This document shows positions 1-5,072 of a DNA stretch of 8,508 bases, in pieces. The notes under the pieces were generated by a model that worked only from the letters and a program-made list of their open reading frames with translations, was not told the DNA's origin and ran no database searches. Location: the NCBI GenBank assembly GCA_029939535.1, contig JAOZST010000163.1, forward strand, positions 1-8,508, in the 5' to 3' direction. Both the position numbers and the translations under genes were made by a program. How positions within the stretch are numbered: the first letter of the stretch is position 1; each line of letters opens with the position of its first letter. Origin of the DNA: NBML01 sp029939535 (GTDB taxonomy: Bacteria; Desulfobacterota; Desulfobacteria; Desulfobacterales; Desulfobacteraceae).

Positions 1-39
1 GATATTGATGGAAGTACGTGAAATACACAGGAAAAATCC
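1..39 (+). other. Leader of the ferredoxin gene, holding the end of an upstream gene
   Basis: Two of the three forward frames are open from the left edge. One ends at TGA 19-21, leaving 18 bases before the ferredoxin ATG. The other runs to TAA 53-55 and would overlap the ferredoxin start by 16 bases. Too little is visible to tell which is the real upstream gene or what it encodes. An AGGA at 29-32 lies 7 bases before the ATG at 40 and is the likely ribosome binding site. No promoter is visible, so the ferredoxin is probably the last gene of a rightward operon. Confidence 0.4.
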
Positions 40-477
40 ATGGGATATAAGATAACAGATGCATGTATAGGATGCCTGGCCTGCCAGGCTGTCTGCCCTT
101 CCAATGCAATCATCGGCACGAAAAAAACACGGCACAGGATAGATGCAGACCTTTGCATTGAATGCGGAGCCTGCGGCAGGGTCTGTCCTGCCGGGGCCGT
201 GGAAAATCCATTGGGATTGATTGCAGAAAAGATCAAAAAAAAAGACTGGGAAAGGCCCTGGTTTGACATGGATATCTGTATGTCCTGCAATATCTGCCTG
301 GACACCTGCCCGGCCGGAGCCCTGGATGCAAACCTGCAGAAAGTAGGCAGCCGCCACCTTTTTCCCTGGCTGGCCAGGGAATCTGACTGTATGGCCTGTG
401 CATTCTGTGCCCTTGACTGCCCTGTGGATGCAATCACCATGGGACCAAGGCAGTCAGGGACTGAAATTAATCGGTAA
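40..477 (+). CDS. Ferredoxin-type protein with four [4Fe-4S] cluster motifs
   Basis: This 145-residue, probably cytoplasmic electron carrier has four complete CxxCxxCxxxCP motifs: Cys9/12/15/19, Cys39/42/45/49, Cys80/83/86/90 and Cys117/120/123/127. By the rule known for bacterial 2[4Fe-4S] ferredoxins, motifs 1+2 and 3+4 each form a two-cluster module, so four [4Fe-4S] clusters are expected. The modules are joined by a charged linker (residues 55-75). There is no signal peptide, no membrane segment and no other catalytic domain. It is about twice the length of a simple 2[4Fe-4S] ferredoxin, as in subunits that wire electrons between redox enzymes. The ATG at 40 has an AGGA 7 bases upstream. 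Its natural partners are probably encoded to the left, outside the window. A role in carrying electrons for the convergent dehydrogenases is possible but not shown, since acyl-CoA dehydrogenases normally use ETF. Its 3' end overlaps the opposing dehydrogenase gene by 11 bases. Confidence 0.93.
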   Translation: MGYKITDACIGCLACQAVCPSNAIIGTKKTRHRIDADLCIECGACGRVCPAGAVENPLGLIAEKIKKKDWERPWFDMDICMSCNICLDTCPAGALDANLQKVGSRHLFPWLARESDCMACAFCALDCPVDAITMGPRQSGTEINR

Positions 478-2266
478 AACAGTCTGAAGGAGTTGTCAGA
501 CCTGCCAGGGATTTACTGGTAAGGGTTTTTGCCAGCCCATCCATTTTGGGCAGCTCGTGGGCAAAAAAGTATGCTGCCACATGGAGCTTGCCTTTATAAA
601 ACAGGGTATCCTGTTTTTTACACGTCCCTTTTTCAAGGGCTGTTTTGGCTGCCTCTGCCATGATCAGCCATTGCCAGGCAATGACCAGGATTCCAAACAT
701 TTCAAGGAAAAGGCTTGCATTGGCCAGATAGGCAAGGGGTCCTTTTTCCATGGCCAGGGTCCCCAGGGACTTGACGGTGTTTTCCAGAAGTTCCATTCCT
801 GCAGTCATCTCCCGGGCCATATCCTCCAGGGATGGATAATGCCTGGCAGCTTCAATGGCTGCTTCCATCTCCTGTTTCAGCAATACCAGGGCTTGCCCGT
901 TTTCCATGACAAGTTTTCTGCCCAGAAGGTCCATGGCCTGGATCCCTGTGGTGCCTTCGTGGATGGCATGGATACGCATATCCCTGAAATGCTGTTCAAC
1001 CGGGAAATCATCGCAATACCCATATCCTCCAAAGCATTGGATGGCATAGCTTGTGGACAGGATACCCATTTCAGAAGGATAGGTTTTGGCCATGGGAGTA
1101 AGAATCTCCAACAGCAGGTGACTATCTGTATTGGAAGAATCCCTGGCAAAGACATCTTCGTACATGGCGCATTGGAGAATAAGTGATAAACCACCCTCGG
1201 CCACTGCCCTCTGGAAAAGCAGCATACGTTTTACATCCGGGTGCTGTATAATGGGAATGGGAGAGGAATCTTTTGGAGCGGTTACTTTTCTGCCCTGGCA
1301 CCGGGTCCTGGAATAATCCAGGGCAGAATGATAGGCTGCCGTGGAAATGGCAGTGGCTCCCATGCCCACCTCCAGCCGGGCATTGTTCATCATCTGGAAC
1401 ATATGGGAAAGGCCCCTGTGTTCTTTACCCACCAGATATCCCAGGCAGTTATCCTGTTCCCCCATGACAAGTCCAACAATGGGTGCCCCCCGGTATCCCA
1501 GCTTGTGAAATACCTGGGTGACTGTAACATCATTGTTAACAAGTTTTCCCCTGGTATCTGTCCTGAACTTTGGCACCACAAAAAGAGAAATACCCTTGAC
1601 TCCAGGAGGTGCTCCCTTGATTCTGGCCAGCATGAGATGAACCACATTGTCCACCCCGTCATGGTCCCCGGCTGATATGAAGATTTTTTCCCCAAAAATT
1701 TTATACTGCCCATTTTCCAGGGGAACAGCCTGACAGCAGAGATCCCCCAGGGAGGTTCCGGCCTCAGGTTCGGTCAGGGCCATGGTTCCCTGCCATTTAC
1801 CCGCCAGCATGGGTGGAAGATAGATGTCTTGAAGTTTCTGTGATCCAAAACTCAGGATCAGCTTTGCAGCACCCATGGTCAGGCCTGCATAGACAGAAGC
1901 TGAATAATTGGCCGTGGCAAAAATAAAATTAATGCAGTGGACCAGGGAAGAGGGCATGTCTTCCCCCTCCCATTTTTCAGGAAAACCCGCAGCTATCCAG
2001 CCGTCCCGGCCAAGGGTTTTCAGCATGGGGCTGACCCCTTCATGGACCTGGACCCTGCCGTTCTTTAATGCAGGGGGGTAACGGTCCATATCCTCAAACA
2101 TGGGATGCAGCCCTTTCCCGGCCAGATCCAGGGCCGCCTTGAACACCATATCAATGGTTTTTGGGGTGTGGTCACCTAAATATTCAGACGTTCCAGAGCT
2201 GTATCTTCCGCCCCGGGAATAAAGGGTAAAAACCAAATTTTTCATACTCATAAATTTGTCCGGCAT
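467..2266 (-). CDS. Long-form acyl-CoA dehydrogenase (DmdC-like), divergent active site
   Basis: This FAD enzyme of about 600 residues is predicted to introduce an alpha,beta double bond into an acyl-CoA and pass electrons to ETF. Residues are numbered from the TTG at 2269, one codon upstream of the ATG chosen here. The N-terminal helical part is about 1-155. The middle beta domain includes LTEPEAGTSLGD (165-176) and IFISAGDHD (196-204). The C-terminal helical domain has FGGYGY (413-418) and IHEGTTGIQ, with Glu438 where the catalytic base sits. An extra C-terminal region (about 460-590, LFYKGKLHVAAYFF) is typical of the 600-residue DmdC/FadE-like group, compared with about 380 residues for short-chain forms. 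Two positions are odd: the usual GSD/GTD reads GTS, and Tyr before the catalytic Glu is His437. It is a paralogue of the upstream dehydrogenase, 51 bases away, and probably cotranscribed with it. The substrate is not identifiable from sequence. An AAGGA fits either start, and ATG was preferred over TTG. Confidence 0.92.
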   Translation of the reverse strand: MPDKFMSMKNLVFTLYSRGGRYSSGTSEYLGDHTPKTIDMVFKAALDLAGKGLHPMFEDMDRYPPALKNGRVQVHEGVSPMLKTLGRDGWIAAGFPEKWEGEDMPSSLVHCINFIFATANYSASVYAGLTMGAAKLILSFGSQKLQDIYLPPMLAGKWQGTMALTEPEAGTSLGDLCCQAVPLENGQYKIFGEKIFISAGDHDGVDNVVHLMLARIKGAPPGVKGISLFVVPKFRTDTRGKLVNNDVTVTQVFHKLGYRGAPIVGLVMGEQDNCLGYLVGKEHRGLSHMFQMMNNARLEVGMGATAISTAAYHSALDYSRTRCQGRKVTAPKDSSPIPIIQHPDVKRMLLFQRAVAEGGLSLILQCAMYEDVFARDSSNTDSHLLLEILTPMAKTYPSEMGILSTSYAIQCFGGYGYCDDFPVEQHFRDMRIHAIHEGTTGIQAMDLLGRKLVMENGQALVLLKQEMEAAIEAARHYPSLEDMAREMTAGMELLENTVKSLGTLAMEKGPLAYLANASLFLEMFGILVIAWQWLIMAEAAKTALEKGTCKKQDTLFYKGKLHVAAYFFAHELPKMDGLAKTLTSKSLAGLTTPSDCFTD

Positions 2267-2275
2267 CAAGGAATT

Positions 2276-2280
2276 TCCTT
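2276..2280 (-). promoter_or_regulatory. Ribosome binding site choosing between TTG and ATG
   Basis: On the minus strand AAGGA lies 6 bases before a TTG (2269-2267) and 9 bases before the adjoining ATG (2266-2264). Both distances are workable, so the ATG is favoured on codon grounds only. The start differs by one residue either way. Confidence 0.6.
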
Positions 2281-2317
2281 ACAATATTTTGTCTTTTTTA
2301 TCCAATTTTATTCATTT

Positions 2318-4201
2318 TTATCCAAAGGCCGTCTCATCCATATCCAGGGCTGCCGTGGAAAGCCCCTGGATGGAAATCATCCGTCCCTTTGTCAGGGGCA
2401 GCACGGTTTCCATGTAAAACTCAGCTGAAGAAATAATTCCCTTGTAAAATTCCCGGTCCTTTTTGTGATCTGTCTTGTCCGATTTTCCTGGTTTATCCTG
2501 TTTGTCCTTTTTTCCTGGTTTATCCAGTTTGACTGATTTATCTAATTCGTTCAGGGCCCGGGTGGCAGCAATGGCACGCCACAAATGCATCCATCCCAGG
2601 GCCACATCCCCTGTGACCTCAAGAAAAGGATGGGCATGGGCAAAGGCTGTCTCGTATTTTTCTGACAGGGCTGCGGTTCCAATATCCATTGCTGTTTTGC
2701 CAAAGGCATTGACTATTTTTTCCAGGATCTCTGCCAGGGATACCAGGGATGGAATTTTCCCGGCCTGGGCAATGGTGTTGCCCATTTCATCCAAAAACCC
2801 CATGAACACCTTGCCTTTTTCCATGCCCAGCTTCCGGCCCAGAAGATCCATGGCCTGGATTCCATCGGTTCCCTCATAAATGGAGGCTATTTTTGAATCC
2901 CTTACCAGCTGTTCAACCGGGTATTCACGAATATAGCCATATCCGCCAAAAACATGAACAGCCTGGACACAGACCTCAAACCCCCGCTGGGCAAAATAGG
3001 CCTTGACCACCGGGGTCAAAAGCCCGATCATCAGATCTGCCTGGTCTTTTTCTTCCCGGGTTGTGCCTATCTCTTTTTTGTCAAACAAAGACCCCACGTA
3101 ATAGATAAGACTTCGCATTCCATCCACATGGACTTTCATCCAGGTAAGCATACGCCTCACATCTGGATGGCAAATGATTGGGACAGAGGGGGCCTCGGGA
3201 TTTCCAGCCTGGGCAAGTTCCCTGCCCTGGACCCGCTGCCTGGCATAATCCAGGGCATAGAGATAGGCCATGGATGCGCTGGAGCTGCCCTGGAACCCCA
3301 CATTTAGCCTGGCCTCATTCATCATATGGAACATGATCTTAAGCCCCTTGTTTTCCTGGCCCAGAAGAAATCCCCGGCACTGGCCCCTGGTTCCCAGGGC
3401 CATGGAACAGGTGGCAGACCCATGGCTCCCCATTTTTTCCTCAATTCCCGTGCAAACCACATCATTGGGTTCGCCCAGGCTTTTGTCTTCATTGACCCAG
3501 ATCTTTGGCACAATAAAGATGGAAATACCTTTGCTTCCTTTGGGTGCTCCTTCTATGCGGGCCAGAACCGGATGGATGATATTCTCTGTAAGGTCATGCT
3601 CTCCCGCAGTGATAAATATTTTGTTTCCCGTGATGGACCAGGTGCCGTCTTTATTCTTTCTAGCGCTGGTGGTAAGGGCTCCCACATCAGAACCAGCCTG
3701 GGGCTCGGTAAGTAGCATGGTGCCACCCCATTTTGATGTGTATAAATTTTCAAGGAAAAGATCTTTAAGCTGGTCCGTGCCGAACAGGTCGATCATTTTC
3801 CCGGTGCCGTGGCCCATATGGGTATAGCCGCTCAGAGGATAATTGGCCCCAACCACATAATCCATAATAGCAATGCCAATCTGAAAAGGCAGGCCCTGGC
3901 CTCCCCATTTTGGGTCTTCGCTGAAGGAGGTCAGACCGGCATCTCTTATCACCTTCCGGGCCCTGTGAAAAGAGTCCGGCGCCTGTACCCTGCCGTTTTC
4001 AAACCTCACCCCCTGCCTGTCTCCCTGGACAAGGGAGGGCAGCAGTTCCTTGATGGCAATTTTTCTGGCTTCGGTAATGATCATATCAAAACTTTTTTTT
4101 GAAAAATCAGAAAACCGCTCATTTTCCACCAGGGCATCTGCCCGGAGCATTTTGTAAAGGATAAAATCAATCTCTTTTTGATCGGCAATAAACTGGGACA
4201 T
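2318..4201 (-). CDS. Long-form acyl-CoA dehydrogenase (DmdC-like) with Lys/Asp-rich linker
   Basis: This 627-residue flavoenzyme is predicted to oxidise an acyl-CoA to the 2-enoyl-CoA with ETF as acceptor. It has the N-terminal helical part (about 1-155), the beta domain with LLTEPQAGSDVGAL (163-176) and IFITAGEHD (195-203), the C-terminal helical domain with FGGYGY (418-423), and IYEGTDGIQ with catalytic Glu443. The extra C-terminal region of the DmdC/FadE-like group follows (about 465-610, EFYKGIISSAEFY). All canonical residues are present, so it should be active. A strongly charged low-complexity insert (about 553-582) splits the C-terminal region and contains two 9-residue repeats. Without it the protein would match the roughly 600 residues of the downstream paralogue. 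The ATG has AAAGGGG (4214-4208) 6 bases upstream. It is separated from the SDR gene by 103 bases containing a possible promoter. The pair could form homomers or a heteromer; the sequence does not decide this. Confidence 0.93.
   Translation of the reverse strand: MSQFIADQKEIDFILYKMLRADALVENERFSDFSKKSFDMIITEARKIAIKELLPSLVQGDRQGVRFENGRVQAPDSFHRARKVIRDAGLTSFSEDPKWGGQGLPFQIGIAIMDYVVGANYPLSGYTHMGHGTGKMIDLFGTDQLKDLFLENLYTSKWGGTMLLTEPQAGSDVGALTTSARKNKDGTWSITGNKIFITAGEHDLTENIIHPVLARIEGAPKGSKGISIFIVPKIWVNEDKSLGEPNDVVCTGIEEKMGSHGSATCSMALGTRGQCRGFLLGQENKGLKIMFHMMNEARLNVGFQGSSSASMAYLYALDYARQRVQGRELAQAGNPEAPSVPIICHPDVRRMLTWMKVHVDGMRSLIYYVGSLFDKKEIGTTREEKDQADLMIGLLTPVVKAYFAQRGFEVCVQAVHVFGGYGYIREYPVEQLVRDSKIASIYEGTDGIQAMDLLGRKLGMEKGKVFMGFLDEMGNTIAQAGKIPSLVSLAEILEKIVNAFGKTAMDIGTAALSEKYETAFAHAHPFLEVTGDVALGWMHLWRAIAATRALNELDKSVKLDKPGKKDKQDKPGKSDKTDHKKDREFYKGIISSAEFYMETVLPLTKGRMISIQGLSTAALDMDETAFG
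2483..2531 (-). repeat. In-frame 27-base tandem repeat in the dehydrogenase linker
   Basis: The 22-base segment at 2483-2504 recurs at 2510-2531 with one mismatch and a period of 27 bases (9 codons). It encodes LDKPGKKDK followed by QDKPGKSDK (residues 559-576) and keeps the reading frame, which suggests a recent slippage or duplication in a surface linker. Confidence 0.85.
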
Positions 4202-4248
4202 GTTTTTCCCCTTTAAAAAATTTTATTTTCCTTTAAACAAAATTCCAG

Positions 4249-4283
4249 AATCCCATACTATAATCCCATAGTAGAATCCTGGG
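4249..4283. repeat. Direct repeats AATCCCATA with an embedded inverted repeat
   Basis: AATCCCATA occurs at 4249-4257 and again at 4262-4270, a 13-base period, with a degenerate third copy starting at 4275 (AATCCTGGG). TACTAT (4256-4261) and ATAGTA (4268-4273) form a perfect inverted repeat around AATCCC. These lie between the SDR and the dehydrogenase genes and overlap the proposed promoter, so they could be an operator. No regulator family is recognised, and the hairpin has no U-tract that would make it a terminator. Confidence 0.55.
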
Positions 4284-4285
4284 AA
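4257..4285 (-). promoter_or_regulatory. Possible sigma70-type promoter for the dehydrogenase pair
   Basis: On the minus strand TTCCCA (4285-4280; 4 of 6 matches to TTGACA) is followed after exactly 17 bases by TATAGT (4262-4257; 5 of 6 matches to TATAAT). Transcription would begin near 4250 and give a leader of about 49 bases before the ATG at 4201. It sits in a 103-base gap, whereas the two signalling genes and the SDR are joined by gaps of about 15 bases. This is a consensus match by eye in AT-rich DNA, so it is tentative. Confidence 0.35.
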
Positions 4286-4304
4286 AGTATCCTCATATTT
4301 GCAC

Positions 4305-5057
4305 CTAGGCCAGCATGCCACCGTCGCAGATAAGGCTGGCACCTGTGGTAAATGAAGCTGCATCCGACACCAGGTACAGGACAGCACCTGCCAGTTCTTC
4401 AGGCTGGGCATATCTTCCCGCTGGAATCTGGGACAGAGCCATCTTGCAGATTTCTTCGGAAGAAATAATGGCTGATGCAAACTTTGTGTCTGTAAGTCCG
4501 GGCAAAAGGGCATTGACCCTTATCCCCCTGGGAGCCAGTTCCCGGGCCAGGGTCTGGGTCATGTTCACAAGGGCTGCCTTGGTGGCAGAGTACACGCCCT
4601 GGTATATCCCGGGTCTGACCGCATTCACAGAGGAGACATTAACGATGGTTCCCTTTTCCTTCATCAGAGGCACGGCATATTTAATCATGAAAAATGGGCC
4701 CTTGACATTCACATCCAGGATCTTGTCCCAGATCCCTTCATCTGCGGAGATCATTTCCCCGAAATGGGGATTGGCAGCAGCATTGTTCACCAGGATATCC
4801 ACACCTCCGTATTCTTCCTTAATTTTTTCATACATTGCCCTGATCTGGTCCGGGTATCCTGTATGGCAGGCCAAAACCCCGGCCCTGCCGCCGGACTGGT
4901 TTATTTCCTCGGCAGCGGTTTCCAGGTCTTCTATCCTGCGGCTGACCAGGATGCATTGGGCACCGCAGGATGCCAGTTTTTTGGCCGTGGCCAGGCCAAT
5001 GCCCCGGCTGGCACCTGTAATCACTGCCACCCTATCGGTTAAATCAAACTCTTTCAT
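4305..5057 (-). CDS. Short-chain dehydrogenase/reductase (SDR), DHRS4-like
   Basis: This 250-residue classical SDR is predicted to interconvert a hydroxyl and a carbonyl with NAD(P)H in the cytoplasm. Numbered from the TTG at 5060, it shows the cofactor motif TGASRGIG (15-22), NNAA (92-95), active-site Asn118, Ser144 and the Tyr157/Lys161 pair in YSATK. The C-terminal GASLICDGG is typical of the family. Arg41-Arg42 after the second strand would suit NADP(H), but this is inference. Segments such as CHTGYPDQ, NNAAANPHFG and WDKILDVNVKG resemble the DHRS4-type carbonyl reductase branch as I recall it. Next to acyl-CoA dehydrogenases it could equally be a 3-hydroxyacyl-CoA dehydrogenase or FabG-like ketoreductase. 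It starts 15 bases after the kinase stop and is very probably cotranscribed with it. AGGAG lies 7 bases before ATG 5057 but only 4 before TTG 5060, so ATG is preferred. Confidence 0.92.
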   Translation of the reverse strand: MKEFDLTDRVAVITGASRGIGLATAKKLASCGAQCILVSRRIEDLETAAEEINQSGGRAGVLACHTGYPDQIRAMYEKIKEEYGGVDILVNNAAANPHFGEMISADEGIWDKILDVNVKGPFFMIKYAVPLMKEKGTIVNVSSVNAVRPGIYQGVYSATKAALVNMTQTLARELAPRGIRVNALLPGLTDTKFASAIISSEEICKMALSQIPAGRYAQPEELAGAVLYLVSDAASFTTGASLICDGGMLA

Positions 5058-5064
5058 CAATATT

Positions 5065-5069
5065 CTCCT
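5065..5069 (-). promoter_or_regulatory. Ribosome binding site of the SDR gene
   Basis: A strong AGGAG on the minus strand fills the short gap after the kinase stop codon. Its 7-base distance favours the ATG at 5057 over the TTG at 5060 (4 bases). Confidence 0.75.
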
Positions 5070-5072
5070 ATT

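Noticed and set aside
1..55. Partial upstream coding sequence overlapping the ferredoxin start
   Set aside because: Two forward frames are open from the left edge (stops at 19-21 and 53-55) and the visible residues are too few to choose or identify a protein.
451..463. Small palindrome CAGTC-AGG-GACTG near the end of the ferredoxin gene
   Set aside because: A five-pair stem inside coding sequence without a U-tract on either strand; not a convincing terminator or operator.
482..501. Hairpin GTCTGA - 8-base loop - TCAGAC just after the ferredoxin stop, as a terminator
   Set aside because: The stem is only 6 pairs with a large loop, no T-run follows, and it lies inside the opposing coding sequence; chance is likely.
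557..1186. Long forward-strand open frames opposite the dehydrogenase, SDR and kinase genes (e.g. 557-1186, 3270-3827, 4315-5139)
   Set aside because: They lie antisense to well-conserved genes, show no recognisable domain, and have the Cys/Pro/His-rich composition expected of reverse-frame shadows.
2295..2325. Direct repeat TTTTTATCCAA (2295-2305 and 2315-2325) between the two dehydrogenase genes, and a search for a promoter there
   Set aside because: The second copy covers the stop codon and last residues of a gene, the region is simple AT-rich sequence, and no -35/-10 pair with proper spacing was found.
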